Source: Helianthus annuus
Lineage: Eukaryota > Streptophyta > Magnoliopsida > Asterales > Asteraceae
DNA length: 64,000 nt
Assembly: GCF_002127325.2 (NCBI RefSeq)
Contig: NC_035448.2
Coordinates: 11,113,408 to 11,177,407 of the forward strand
Direction of reading: 5' to 3'
The position numbers were made by a program, and so were the translations under genes. Below the pieces are notes generated by a model. It made no database searches, was not told where the DNA came from, and saw nothing but the letters and a program-made list of their open reading frames with translations. Below are positions 9,427 to 33,254 of this stretch, in pieces; within the stretch, counting starts at the first letter, position 1; each line of letters opens with the position of its first letter.

Positions 9427-12400
9427 TGGAGGTGAAATCTTGGCCGTTATAATTCAGGATAAGCTTCTAGAAGCAGAGGTTGAGGGCGGTTTTTCAATCC
9501 ATCAGTTTCTCCCACGTCGTCTACGAGCAGAACTACCCAGTCTCCATAATACCTCGCATCAGTCATTCATGGATCGAAACCCACTTCTACACACCCAATT
9601 CCTTTTTCCTCTCCATATATCGATTCATTATCGTTCGTCTGATACTCCAGGAAGAAGAAATCAAGGATAAAAAAGGTAAGGACGATGGAGATTCGTCTAC
9701 TGCCAATAAGACAAGAACCCTATATATTCCTGTCGACATCAATTTAGGATTTTTGGTTTCTGTTCTAGTGTTAATTTGTAGTTAAGTAATATTATGATTG
9801 TGCTTTTAGGTTCGTAAGAGAATGGGTTATCAAGAAGCTAGATACATTAATTGCCCCATGAAGCCATGTTTCCTCTGCTAAAATACTCACGTTTTGCTTT
9901 CCTGTTGATTTATGTTTCAGTTAATTGCTCATAAATCAATAAGTATTGTGAAATTGAATCCAAATCGAGACCCAACTCTATTTTTTTTGCTTATTTGAAT
10001 GCTTAAGGTCATATGGCACTTAGTTGTCCTCGTCTGGTGGCTTTGAAGTTTGGGGTTATTTGAGCTTCTTGCAGAAATAACTTTTTGGGTTATGTATTTG
10101 AACGCCAAGTTCGCCATGGACTTCCTTCTGTGAGTTTTGAGCCATGTACCAAATCGCCCACGTTTAGTGTGGTAATCATGCTAATGAAACTTTCAAATTC
10201 TTTTTTAATACTCTTGGTGCTAATGAAACTTTCAAATTCGTCTGACTCTCTCATGTTCATCTATCTAATATTTATAGAATTGGAGAATGTGGTGTTATTT
10301 GTGTACCAGGAGATCTGATGCCATTGCTTTGTCCGTCACATGTCAGAAAGAGAACGAACTGGTATGAAATTTTGAAACTGTTTCATCGACAGTGGTTTGA
10401 AATTAAGGTCTGTGTATACAAAAAAAACTTACTATTCATACGTAAGCCCATGTGATTCATTGTACCAGGGAATGCCGTATTCAGTGACAAGGGTTTTGAA
10501 GATCATTGAGTGAATTGAATGCATGTCATTATGCGTAACGTCAACTCACTTCAAAATTGCATGGAGTCGAGAAACAATTCCATTTATGCTCAGCAGATTT
10601 TGATTATGGTAACATAATTTCTAAATTCTCTTTCAATTTTGCAATATGTAAATCCTTAATTTGAGATACAGTCCATCTTTATCTTCCTATGTGATTGATC
10701 TAATAGATGGTAAATGTTTTGTTTCAATTAATAATATATAAAACATGTTCTATTGTAGTTGATTTATATAATTTTAGGTTGTGTAATGGTTATTAGGATA
10801 ACTTAAAATTTTTAACCCTCATAAAAAAAATACTATTAAAAAACACAAGGTTAATTTGACAGCTATCACTATAAACAATTCCCATTGTGGGTATCCATAT
10901 TCCCAACACTTCTTTTTTTATTAATGTCGTTGTAATGAGCATTACAAATGATGGTTTGTCTATCACTAATGTTTGGTCATTTCTCTGTTAGCTGTTTCTT
11001 TTTTTCTTTTCTTTTTTTGTAAAATCCTAATTTGCCACAATTGGATATCACATTTTCTGATTATTAGAAGTACATGTTTAAACACACACATCCAAACAGC
11101 CCCTTATTGTTATCTAAACTGTTGACTCGACTGCTGACTATTTCCTTTTTCACATTAAGCTTGTGATTCACGGCTCATTTCAGGTATTTGACAATTAAGG
11201 TTGCTTCTTCTTGCAATGCTGAAGCACGTACATATACTTTGAAGTTTAGGTAACTTTTTTTTTTCTTTAAAAGTTTTTTTTTATGTGTATATTTTATAAT
11301 GACCGGTATATTTTGAAATTTTATACAGTCAAACAGTGTTGCCCACACCAGGTCAGCCAGTAAAAGAACCCATGTTTATTCATGTGGCAACAAGGCTTCT
11401 TAACTGAATTGACAAGGATATGCCATTATCATGAATCTATCATGATGGCCCAGTTTGACCCATTATCCAACCTGCCAATATTTCACAACTACTATCAAGA
11501 AACTTTTTGGTTATCTTTTCCTCCGACATATGTTTAGTCCTCGTAATTTGTTGAATGCAGGCTTGCCATATGATAATTCTTCTTTGCCTATGTTGGTACC
11601 CCCAGGAAAGTGGAAAAGGGTATTAATTTGACTAGGTTGTGATGCTATTATACTTTTTGGTCCGCCGGGAATTATAATCAATGAAATATTAAAAAAAAAT
11701 AGTTTTTGAGTTCAATTTTTGAAGACCATTACTATTATTATTATTATTATTATTTTCTGACACGTTGAATTCTATTCCAGGTACATAGGGTTGTTGATAC
11801 ATACGGGATTGTATCAAGAGACTTGCATAATAATAAGGTGTCATCTTCTTTTATGTGTTGTATTTTACTGAAGATTATGCCATCCTTTTGATGATCTTTA
11901 CTTGTGTTAATTGAAACCCCTCTGTTAAAATTAGGATTAAGTGGGATGTTATGAGGTATTCTTTACGCCAGCTCATGTTTTGTATCGCGTGGTGTGAGTT
12001 TCTTTGTCAGGGAGGGGGTATATGTTCCTCTGAGGTGATTAGCGATATAAGAAGGATGTCGGGCCTCATCTCACCCTTCAGAGGTGTTTCAATCACAAAT
12101 TGGGATTCTGAATTGCTTCAGGTAGAATGCGATGCGTGGTGGATCAGTGTGCTTGCTTAACTTCAGATTGTGTTTCGAAATCACTCACCGTATCGCTCAA
12201 AGAATGGATGCATATATCTATCTAAAGCAAGGGCAAAAAGGAGAAAGTTCATTTGATAAACTATGAAGCATGCATAAGGAGGATTCGGTACTGCTGATGT
12301 CCTGAAGAAGGTATGGCAAGCGGGTATTCGACATCCCATGCGGTGAAAGGCACTTCACCAAACAGAGTAATCAGAGATGCACCAGAGGTCTTTGGTCAAT

Positions 12401-13548
12401 CCTTTATAATTCTCCCTCTATAAGGCAACAGCAGTTAATTTTATGTGAAGTGAGGCGAGTGTTATAAATGGAACAGGTTGCTTAATTGTTTCAGTGTCGG
12501 GTCAGTTACTCATTGTTTCGGGCATGGATTATCATTAGGTTTAATCCATCAGTTGGTTTTTGGAGTATAAACTACAATATGAAGATTACAAACTGGGCAG
12601 GTGATTTACATGGGGCAGGTTTTTTATGTTTCATCATTGGTAATTCTAAGTTGGGGCTTTAGAAAATGTGGAAGAACATAAGAAAAGGAAATTCTTGTGT
12701 TCATTGATGTGTTGGAGTGAAAAAAGAAACGAGTTATCAGGTGGTTGTGGGTATAATTCTATTCAAGGTTGTTCGGTATATATAAGTGGTGTGGTTTACA
12801 CTATTGGCGGAAAGGAAGTACAAGGTCGGGTGAATGCAGTTCAGTATCATGATCCAATGGCATGACGCTCGGTCTAAGCTAAATGGTGTTGTTGTATATG
12901 GAATTTCGCTGTGCTACGCGTGATTGGTTATGCTACAGATCTCCGGGTGATGACCTCATCGCATCCGTGCAAATTTTTAGTATGTGTCACGGTATGGTTT
13001 ATTTTATTTTTAGCTTCGGTGTGCATTAAAGGGGTAAGATTGGGTGTCATTAGTTTTTTTTTTTGGAAAAAATGAATGTTTCTCTTTAGGTTGCCACTGG
13101 CAACTTGCTAGGGTGAATTATTGTACCATTTTTCCAGTATTAATGAAAGTTAGATTGGGTGGTAAAAAAAACTGTTTTGATGGCTTCATGAACACATATG
13201 GGTAAAAGAAGGTGATGTACATTAGCCCTTAAACAGATTCAAATTGGTTGACCTGGATCGTTTTTTTAGTCTAAATGCTTCAACTTTGTACAATAAAATT
13301 TGATATGTTTATATTTACACAAAATGTTACTTTTATTCTAATAATAACCGACTTTTCACTTTTGTTACTATTATTGTTTGAGGCTGCCAAACCTGTATGA
13401 TAAAAAAGTAAATGAACATTTCACATTTACATGCCAAACTCGCAAACAGAGCCCATCAAATGACATAAGTACCCAACTAAATTGTTTTTGTTTACATTTC
13501 AAATTAAAGACGTTAAAAGACCCGTCTACTGGACGGGTGTAGAACTAG
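9427..13548 (+). mobile_element. Unidentified segment ending in a Helitron-type 3' terminus
   Basis: About 4.1 kb with no convincing protein gene: only short ORFs (for example 9422-9670, 11951-12160, 12668-12865) that match nothing I recognise. The right end has the Helitron signature: hairpin ACCCGTC-TACTG-GACGGGT (13520-13538), a short spacer, then CTAG|T with CTAG at 13545-13548. Several stretches look transcript-like (CT-rich leader near 9500-9660, possible splice sites), so this could be captured gene debris inside a Helitron, but no 5' TC end was found and the left limit is only the neighbouring Harbinger edge. Confidence 0.4.
13520..13548 (+). other. Helitron 3' terminal hairpin and CTAG end
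   Basis: Perfect 7-bp stem (ACCCGTC/GACGGGT) with 5-nt loop, six bases, then CTAG followed by T. This is the CTRR|T end rule of Helitrons. Confidence 0.65.
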
Positions 13549-14246
13549 TTAACTAATAAATGAAACATAAGTAAAAAGGTTTTTGATAAGACTAAAAGTG
13601 ATCAAAGATCGAGTTATATTAAATCAAGAATTGGGTATAGTGATAAACTCGACTTTGAACGTGTTCAGTTTCCTCATCCCTTAATGAATAATTGTGCTCC
13701 TATTCCTACACCTCATCCGTGGTGGCTAAAGAAACGGTTGGATTAGGTTTTGGTGGTTCTACCGGTTCTGTTTTTATTGTTTTAATTCCAAAAGGACAAA
13801 CTTTCCTGAGTCCAGTAGTATGTGTAATGAACAATTTAATTCCTTGTTTAATGAAATTCCGGTTAATTCTCATGTATTTGTACCTTCGTTACATGAAAAT
13901 AGGTTCAATGGATATTCAAAAGAAGACATTTTAGAATTCAGCTTGAGACGAAATGAAGAACCAAGAGATCAAGGTAGGCCATCCATAAGTGGTAAACATC
14001 AAAGCGACAATGGCTCTTTTATCAAAGGGAGAGCAATCTAGAAATTCACTCCACAACTAGGCACATTTTGGTTCTTAAATAATCTTATAAGTTTTTTCAT
14101 CCATGGAATATACATACAACTTTCATTCATTGCTTACAAGCAATAGCATGCTAATTTTAAATATCATATAATATGGACTTGGTTCATGAGGTGCTATGAT
14201 TTAATGCTTCAAAGCTCATAAAGTAATATCATACAATAGGAATGAT
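13549..14246. other. Intergenic region downstream of the beta-glucosidase gene
   Basis: Contains a plus-strand stretch (about 13620-14041) that looks like decayed coding sequence split between two frames (open to 13934 in one, 13820-14041 in another); the predicted peptides are not recognisable. The rest is AT-rich and should include the beta-glucosidase 3' UTR and polyadenylation signals on the minus strand. Confidence 0.4.
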
Positions 14247-25889
<11,643 letters not shown>

Positions 25890-25948
25890 GAGGGTGGGGA
25901 GAAATGAATAAAGAAAGGCAGGGTGTCACTTTCTCTGTGACTACTGGT

Positions 25949-25955
25949 TTATATA
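25949..25955 (-). promoter_or_regulatory. Probable TATA box of the beta-glucosidase gene
   Basis: Reads TATATAA on the minus strand, 60 bp upstream of the ATG at 25889, giving a 5' UTR of about 25-30 nt if transcription starts ~30 bp downstream. The SINE at 25975 starts only about 20 bp further upstream, so distal promoter sequence has been displaced. Confidence 0.55.
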
Positions 25956-25974
25956 ATCAAACACAAGCAGCGTA

Positions 25975-26335
25975 CTCACAAGTTGGTCTAGTGCTTCGTC
26001 ACTTGGTTTCTCTTCTTGAGGTCCCAAGTTCAACTCCTACTAGCATCACTTTAAAAAAAAATTGGTGGTGGCAATTACCTCTCTGGAGGTCGCCAGTTCG
26101 AAACCGAGCCGAACCGGGTTTTACCGCAGTTGGCCTTCGGGCGACGGGTTTTCCACGGAACTGGTGGCTTGGGTATGCATCGACCGTTATGGAGAGGGGA
26201 TGCATTTACTTGATTGAGGGGGGTTTTACCATTGTGAGCCTTCGGGCGACGGGTTTTCCACGAAACTAGTGGCTTGTGTATGCATCCTGCTCTGACTGTT
26301 ATGGAGGATGAGATGCATTTACTCGATTAACAACA
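25975..26335 (+). mobile_element. Composite tRNA-derived SINE abutting the beta-glucosidase promoter
   Basis: Has an A box TGGTCTAGTGC (25984-25994) and B box AGTTCAACTCC (26027-26037), then an A run and a second B-box-like AGTTCGAAACC (26095-26105). The body holds two related units sharing 'GCCTTCGGGCGACGGGTTTT' (from about 26133 and 26239), each followed by 'GGCTTG.GTATGCATC'. Read as a dimeric or chimeric SINE; no perfect target duplication found. Confidence 0.65.
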
Positions 26336-26622
26336 TTTCAAAATGCTTATACTGAAGGTTAAAAAAACAATGAGACACAAGAAGCCCTATTGTACAAATA
26401 TCTGTTGCAGTTTCCAAATGACACTTGGTAAATGTTCATTGGTCCTCTTAATTTCCAACCCATCATTTTTATCTTGTGGGTCAGTGTTGTCTTTATCAAA
26501 ACTTTTGATCTTGACTTGAACATATAGCAAGGGTATTTTGTACATATACAAAAGATCTAGACTCGATTAAAAAAAAAAAAAAAAAAAACACGTTTTCTGG
26601 TGACCGGCAACTAACGACGTTA
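26336..26622. other. Spacer between beta-glucosidase promoter region and the tandem duplication
   Basis: Non-coding; contains an A tract at about 26571-26588. Nothing else recognised. Confidence 0.5.
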
Positions 26623-27107
26623 GGGTTTTGTTAGTCAGGATCTATTGGAGACCAATTTGTTAATAGTTGAGACTGTTAGTGGTTATTTTTAAGTTGAAAC
26701 TGTTGGCGACCAACGACGAATAGTTAAGATTTTTAAAATCCAATACTCCAAAGATTTATTGATACTCTACTCTAGGTACAACAATAAATAGCAATCCTAC
26801 CCAAGATAATACGGTCTCAGAAGGATGAGAGACTGTTTCTGATGAAACCTCAGCTTCAAAACCATACTCGAGTCTACATAGCCCAATTTTAATCAAGTCA
26901 ATTTAAAATAATTTTACGGCCGGTTTTACATAGGTCAAGACTCACGAGTTAGCACTACACCCATTGGCCATAGCCACATCTGAGAAACTGTAATAATATG
27001 ATATAAAAATTAATTAATGCAGAAAAAAGTTCTTTTGAAAAAAAAACGATGGTGATGAAATGCGCAGCTACTTACCGGAAATATGTAAATTACCTTAATT
27101 ATGATTT

Positions 27108-27298
27108 TTTTTTGAACGGCAAATTTGGATCACTGACGGACCACTGGAGTATCACCAGCGGAACCACCAGATCATATCCATCTCGACTAGGCATAATGCC
27201 TATACACCAATTCAGGAGGAAACCCAACAAATATGGGAAAACCCCCCTTGTGAGAATCGAACTCAGGATTTATTGGTCACAAAGCTTTATCCCACCCC
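27108..27298 (-). mobile_element. SINE (family A), minus strand, copy 1
   Basis: Tail phrase 'AACGGCAAATTTGGATCACT' at the left and a B box on the minus strand (GAGTTCGATTCTCAC, 27251-27265). Related to 22982-23203. In the duplicate (37690-37815) about 78 bp between two 'GGAG' strings is deleted. Confidence 0.75.
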
Positions 27299-27864
27299 TA
27301 AGATGACACATACAAAATCGGTAAATCTATTTTGTGTTTGTAGGTTTTTTCTATTTTAAACATGTTATAGTTTCTATAATGTTAAAAATGTCAAAATCGA
27401 ATACTTTTATTTATTGTTTTTAGAGTATTAAAGTAATGGTGGGGTGGACATGAGAATTATTGGGCATGCAAACTTTTTGATGCATTTGATCTATACATTT
27501 CTTGAAAAGAAGAAAAAATGTTTTGGAGTGATTTAGGACACCACTATTTATGATCATAAAGTAGTAAGGTACTGTGATGTGTTGCACTGTTTTCTTATGT
27601 ATTTTTGTATAGTTTTTATTAGTTTTGTTGTTATTTTTGGTCGTTTATAGTGTGTACTTATATAATTTGGTATTTTGTAGGTGAATTTATGAAAGAGAGC
27701 TTTAACGAACAAGAAACGAGTGTATAGGGTAGTTCGGATTAGAAAATAAAAAAATGTTGAGGAAAGATAATTACGCGTGGCGTAAGAGTGATTCGAACCC
27801 GCATCACGTATTGCTTGGAGTATACTTAGCTGACATTAATGCACAATGCAAGATTCCATAATTA

Positions 27865-28203
27865 GACCATGTGTAGTGGTTAAAAAAAATAATGCCCCCA
27901 CCATGGGGCACTATCCGACACGTGGCAGTCTAGTCAGCATGGGGTGTTATTGCAAAAGTGGCGTAGTGGGAATAATGCCCCTTCCAATCATTAAACAAAA
28001 AAAAAAAAAAAAAAAACCAAACTAATTTCTCATTGGCCAGTCAAAACCCAGTCAACCCATGACAATCCAAAAGTGGCGTTTTAATAAACACGCCTAACCC
28101 ATTTTTTTTTTGAAAAATAATGCCCCATAATGCCCTATGTAATGGGGTGGGGGCGTTTTTTTTTTGCCTTTTTTTCAAAAATAATGCCCCACTACGGGTG
28201 GTC
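27865..28203. mobile_element. Tourist-like MITE with TTA target duplication
   Basis: Terminal inverted repeats GACCATGTGTAGTGG and (inverted) GACCACCCGTAGTGG; flanked by TTA at 27862-27864 and 28204-28206. The paralogous site in copy 2 (38377-38379) has a single TTA and no element, proving the boundaries. A 3-bp TTA duplication is diagnostic of PIF/Harbinger MITEs. Confidence 0.93.
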
Positions 28204-28206
28204 TTA

Positions 28207-29032
28207 CAATAGCATGCCACCGTTCGTTTGGTTTTGGGATTTGTTTATCTAGGCACATCACGAGTTACACGGGATCGGCCCATCGTGATTTAGGTGGTGT
28301 TTATTTTTCTAAAAAAGACGTGCGCAAGCTTTTCTGTCTGCAGGGCCTCTCCGAAAATGTTCGAAAATCTTTAGGCCCTGTGCGAACAGAAAACACGGGC
28401 CCCTTAAAAATAATTTTTTACAAAAAGATTATATATAAAAAAATTTAAATTTATGAAAATGAATTAACGTAATTTGAATCAACACCAATCATTTAATGTA
28501 ACTTGACAAAATTAGGCAATTAATGTCATTTGCATTTAATAAATAGATAAGAAACAAAAAATAAAAAACTGAGGACGCCGGGATTAGAACCCGTGTCTTC
28601 TTATTATTAAAATGACTTTCAAACCACCAAACCAAGTGCTTCAAGATGGTATTTTACCGATTCATTACGTATATATTGTAACTTTACAGTGTAAAACTAA
28701 TACAAAAACAAAAAAAAGTTTGGGCCCTCGATGGGTTTGGGCCCTGAGCCGTCGCCCATCCCGCACACCCTTCGGGCCGGCCTTGTCTGTCTGCGTCGCG
28801 CAGACATTGTCATCTGCAGACTATTTGTTTTTCGAAAACGTTTCATTAAAAAATGTATGCGCGGTCTGCAGACGTTTCTTGATGATGTTTCGGAGTGATT
28901 TAGGATGTCTCTATTTTTTGTTCATGAAGTAGTAAGGTACAAAGGCTCCTCCTTTGCATGAATTAAAGAGGAACGTTTTCTCTTGCAATTTTTTTTGTAT
29001 TTTTTGTGATAAAAAGCATTTTAAGTGTGTGC

Positions 29033-29063
<31 letters not shown>

Positions 29064-29807
29064 TTAAACAAGAAAAGAACTAAAATAAAACCAATCAATC
29101 AAAATAAACCAAACAATAATATCCAACCACATAGCATCACCACTCCCTTACAACATGCCCCCACATCGGTAGAATCCTTCAAGCCCCTACCCACAGGGCG
29201 GTGTTTCGCCCCCTTCAAGCCCCACCACATGTAGTCTTTAAGGGTAAAGTAAGAAAAATATTGGGAAAGTGCAAGGTAATGCCAATTAAAATGAAAGGGA
29301 CATGTAAGATACAAATTATGATGTGCCATCATATTGATTTGCTAGCTACAGACAAAAGGAAAGTTCAAGATGAATAAAATAAATGACAAATCTCATATCA
29401 AAATTGAAGAAAGTGGAGGGTCCAATAAAATGCAAGTGGCAAATCATAGATGTAAAATTCAATGAAAAGCAACTCAAATAAACTACAAACGACCGATCTT
29501 GAAATTTGATAAGTCTATTGAACCAAATGGTATTGAGTTTGAAAATTAGCAACGATGTGGTATCTTGGTGACAACTACGGTGAAAAGCGGATGCAATAGC
29601 CAGTGACATTTAATAAATGAAAACGATATAATTAATAAATATCTAAATGGTTGCATGTAAGTTTAAAACTAACTAATGTGAACTCTATTTTTCGAATATT
29701 CCTATCCTATCTATGATTTATTATAGTGTATGATATTTATCAACCATTTGTTGCATACCAATCAAAATTCTATTTTATATAAGATAGAGGGATGGCGTGT
29801 CATATTA
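28207..29807. other. Non-coding segment of copy 1
   Basis: No gene. Contains 'GGGCCCTCGATGGGTTTGGG' and 'GGGCCGGCC' GC islands (28720-28800), a (GT)n-(G)n tract (29023-29063) and a C-rich inverted segment (29155-29225). A B-box-like string on the minus strand (GGGTTCTAATCCCGG, 28573-28587) suggests an old tRNA-derived retroposon. Paralogue: 38380-40009. Confidence 0.5.
29023..29063. repeat. (GT)n-(G)n tract
   Basis: Alternating GT followed by about 17 G. The paralogue at 39198-39228 differs in length, as expected for slippage. Confidence 0.9.
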
Positions 29808-30027
29808 TAGTCTAGTGATATCTTGGTAGTGAGATAAGGCTTATGACAATTAGATTATGGGTTTGATTTCCACAAAAGGGGTTTTTCCCAAATTTATTGG
29901 GTTTCCTCCTGAACAGGTGTATAGACATTATTGCCTAATGGAGATGGATATGATCGGGTGGTTTCGCTAATGACACGATGATACTCTAGTTCTCCGTCAG
30001 TGATCCAAATTTGACGTTAAAAAAAAA
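29808..30027 (+). mobile_element. SINE (family A), plus strand, copy 1
   Basis: A box TAGTCTAGTGATA (29808-29820), B box GGGTTTGATTTCCAC (29859-29873), body 'AGACATTATTGCCTAATGGA', tail 'GATCCAAATTTGACGTTAAA'. Same family as 22982-23203; paralogue at 40010-40229. Confidence 0.82.
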
Positions 30028-30227
30028 GAGGGATGAATAGTGCCATGCTCCATGGTAGCTGGCCATTGGTCACCTTTTTTTTCTTTTTTGCTTTTAATAA
30101 GTTTTTCTCATTTTACCATTTATCCTTCAACATTTAGTATTGACACTTACAATCCTTCAACTTTCATAAAATTTTATAATCATTTCGTACGTGCTTTTAT
30201 TTATGTATGTCTCAATATAAATTCAGG

Positions 30228-30855
30228 TTAATTGCGTTTCTTTGAAAATGGGCTAGCTCAGATACAATATGTTTTTTTTTTGTTTACGTTTTCAATTGAT
30301 CTACATTTTTTACGTAAATTTTGTTTTACAACAAGTTGGGTTAAATATAATATGTTTTCATTAGACTTTAAAAATTCGACTTACTTTACTTTTCATCGCC
30401 ACCGCAACGCGCGGTACCATTTTTAGCTTAAAAACATAATTTTTTTTTCTTATTTTTATGTACATGTCGGTATAGGTTCAGGGTTTTTCTTTAAGTTTTC
30501 AGTTGATCTACGTTTTAGCATAAATTTTGTTTTACAACAAGTAGGGTCAAATATAATTGTTTTCATTAGACTTTATAAATTCGACTTACTTTACGTTTCA
30601 ACACCACCGCAACACGCGGTACCATTTTTAACATAAGTAAATATTTTTGTAGGTGTCGGTGTAAGTTCAGATTGGTGTTCAATGTAAATTTATTTCGCAA
30701 ATAAGTGGGCCCATATAATACATTTCTGTACTTATCTTTATGTACATCTTCAGTTCATTTACGTTTTGAAGTAACTTTTGTTCTAAAATGATTCAGGTCT
30801 TTACCGTACAAATCCGAGTTACTTTACATTTGCAATGCGCGGGCAAATTTACTAG
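30228..30855 (+). mobile_element. Helitron 3' region with three tandem end-like modules, copy 1
   Basis: Three modules of about 160-200 bp share 'GATCTACG/ATTTT...TAAATTTTGTTTTACAACAAG', 'GACTTACTTTAC' and a GC-rich end. The first two end in 'CACCGCAAC(G/A)CGCGGTACC', the last in ATTTGC-N9-GCAAAT followed by CTAG|T (30852-30855). Only the last has the full terminus. The 5' end was not identified. Paralogue ends at 41054; a relative ends at 60358. Confidence 0.6.
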
Positions 30856-30983
30856 TTTATACAGAAAGCAATTATAAACGTATCGGTTAAGAGTAACAAT
30901 TATAAACCAATTATAAAATTTTGGATTAACCAACCATCCCAAAAGATTTGTTCTAAAAGATCAGTGTTTCGCAAATAAAAAAA

Positions 30984-32252
30984 AGAGAAAAATGCCCGGG
31001 TAGTCCCTGTGGTTTCGTATTTTTTCACCTATAGTCCCCAACTTTCTAAAATTGCCTGAATAGTCCCCAACTTTTCATTTTTTGTTCCCGGATAGTCCCT
31101 GGGTCTAACTTCAGTTTGTTTTCTCTGTTAAGTGGGTGTGAAATGACAAAAATACCCTTTCCTTTAAAAGGCCAAACCACAGGGACTATCCGGGCATCTT
31201 CTACATTTTTAGAGAAAAACCCCACCACCACACTTTCCGGCGAACTTTTCCGGCGAAATTAATTTCCGGCGACTTTAAATCTTGAACGCGAGTTATTCCG
31301 GCACCGCCGCCTTTCCGGTGAACTGACATCGACCACAAATACACACATCTTTAAATATGAGCCCTTGATTCTCTCTGATTCATGTTTGGTAAATTTTGGA
31401 ATTCGACTGGCTGCGGTTTTACTTCAAAGCGCAAGGTTAAAATTGGAGATCACGACAACTTCTGTGTTCTAAACAGGCATATGATATTTTAGCCGGCAAA
31501 GGGGGCCAGGTCGTATGAGACAAACACGGTTTTAAGTGTATTAGATGATTAGACAAATTATTGATTACAAAAACTAAATAGCAAAACTTTAACTAAAATA
31601 ACTGTAATTACTGAACCAAATGATAAATCAGTCGTGTGTTTTGCGGTTTGATGATGGTTTTAAAGGTTCGGTTGAGGACATAATACACCAAACCAAATCT
31701 TAGCTCACAATATCTCAAGTTGCATGCATATACCCATGGCTACGGGCATAATACAAATTACGTCGCATCACTTTACAAAATTTGTAGGGGAAATCAGAAA
31801 GAACCACCAATGAAGAAAACCGCAGGCAGTCGAATTCCAAAATTTACCAAACATGAATCAGAGAGAATCAAGGGCTCATATTTAAAGATGTGTGTATTTG
31901 TGGTCGAAGTCAGTTCACCGGAAAGGCGGCGGTGCCGGAATAACTCGCGTTCAAGATTTAAAGTCGCCGGAAATTAATTTCGCCGGAAAAGTTCACCGGA
32001 AAGTGTGGTGGTGAGGCTTTTCTCTAAAAATGTAGAAGATGCCCGGATAGTCCCTGTGGTTTGGCCTTTTAAAGAAAAGGGTATTTTTGTTATTTCACAC
32101 CCACTTAACAGAGAAAACAAACTGAAGTTAGACCCAGGGACTATCCGGGAACAAAAAATGAAAAGTTGGGGACTATTCAGGTAATTTTAGAAAGTTGGGG
32201 ACTATAGGTGAAAAAATGCGAAACCACAGGGACTATCCGGGCATTTTTCTCT
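30984..32252. mobile_element. Long-TIR (MULE/foldback-type) non-autonomous element
   Basis: Arms of about 440 bp (30984-31424 and 31813-32252) begin AGAGAAAAATGCCCGG and are strongly inverted. Inserted in an A run: 7-8 A on each side, while copy 2 has a single run of seven A at 41176-41182. Internal 390 bp has no transposase. Terminal phrases on 'TAGTCCCTGTGGTTT' resemble Mutator-type MITEs; a 7-9 bp duplication fits but is ambiguous in poly-A. Total 1269 bp. Confidence 0.88.
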
Positions 32253-32912
32253 AAAAAAAATCCTATCTGTTTATCAAAGATTCAAATCCATAAATCAAAT
32301 CGTTTTAAAAAGTGTTTCCCTTGTTCATCCTTTGCTTGTGCGATGATTTGCGTCTTATTCACAATATGGGGTTGGTTGTTTAATGAATAAAACAAGAACT
32401 GGGTTAGGTATTTGATGAATGAAAAATGGGTTTAATGAATAAAATATGATTTCTCTATGAACAAATGGAAACGAAATTGGTACACATCGAAACGAAGTGA
32501 AGTTGCAAGTCTGATTAGTTAAAAAAAATAGGTTTAATGAAACTGGCTGTTAAAGAAAAAAAATATAAAAATATAAAGAAATGGTATTTTTTAATTTAAC
32601 ATTCTTAATAAAAAAAGTCATGTGACTATGCAAGCAAGCATTACCGAGTCTCATTTATCAATCAAGGGGAGGGGAGAGAAAATGAGGGAAAAGAGATGAA
32701 AATATAAAAAACCATGTTCTTGAGTTTCATTTAACAGGGGAAGGGGAGGGAAAATTAGGGAAAAAGGAAGAAAATATGACCATATATATTCATCCTCTCA
32801 AATTGGAGAGATTCCCCTCCCCATGTTAAATGAGACTCAGGGAACATAGTGTAAAACTTCTAAATTAAAATGTTACCTGACATATCATTAGGGCAATCTA
32901 GTAAATTACTAA

Positions 32913-33214
32913 GGTTGGGGTGTGGTTTAAAGCTCCTAGGGAATTTATAGTGCCACGTCAGATTCACATCAGCGCCATGTCACATAGGGGGCTTTAAAGC
33001 CCCTACCTTTAACTTGCATGCAATAATTTAAAGCCCCCTATTAAACAAAATATTTGATTGGTTAATGGTTTAAACCCACCCGCACACACCCTTTAGCGCT
33101 CGTTAGTGTGTTGGTGGGCCGTCAATGGCGCCCCCTCTTTCGCGGGAAAGGGGTGGCTGAGGGGTGCTAACGAAGGTGATGTGGTGAGGGGCGGTATACC
33201 ACACCCCCTGGCCT
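32913..33214. mobile_element. MITE-like element, copy 1
   Basis: GGTTGGGGTGTGGTTTAAAG at the left and, inverted at the right, GGCCAGGGGGTGTGGTATAC. Contains an internal palindrome AGGGGGCTTTAAAGCCCCT. Present in both duplicate copies, so older than the duplication. Confidence 0.55.
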
Positions 33215-33254
33215 AATTACGCAAAATTGGAACATTATGTGAAAGTTAAATGAA

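Noticed and set aside
25904..26269. 121-codon open frame upstream of the beta-glucosidase
   Set aside because: It reads through the TATA region and the SINE with its internal repeats; no protein similarity, so fortuitous.
27780..27835. tRNA gene on the minus strand (B-box-like GGGTTCGAATCAC)
   Set aside because: No acceptor stem or anticodon arm could be folded by eye; more likely a SINE relic. The same applies to 28573-28587.
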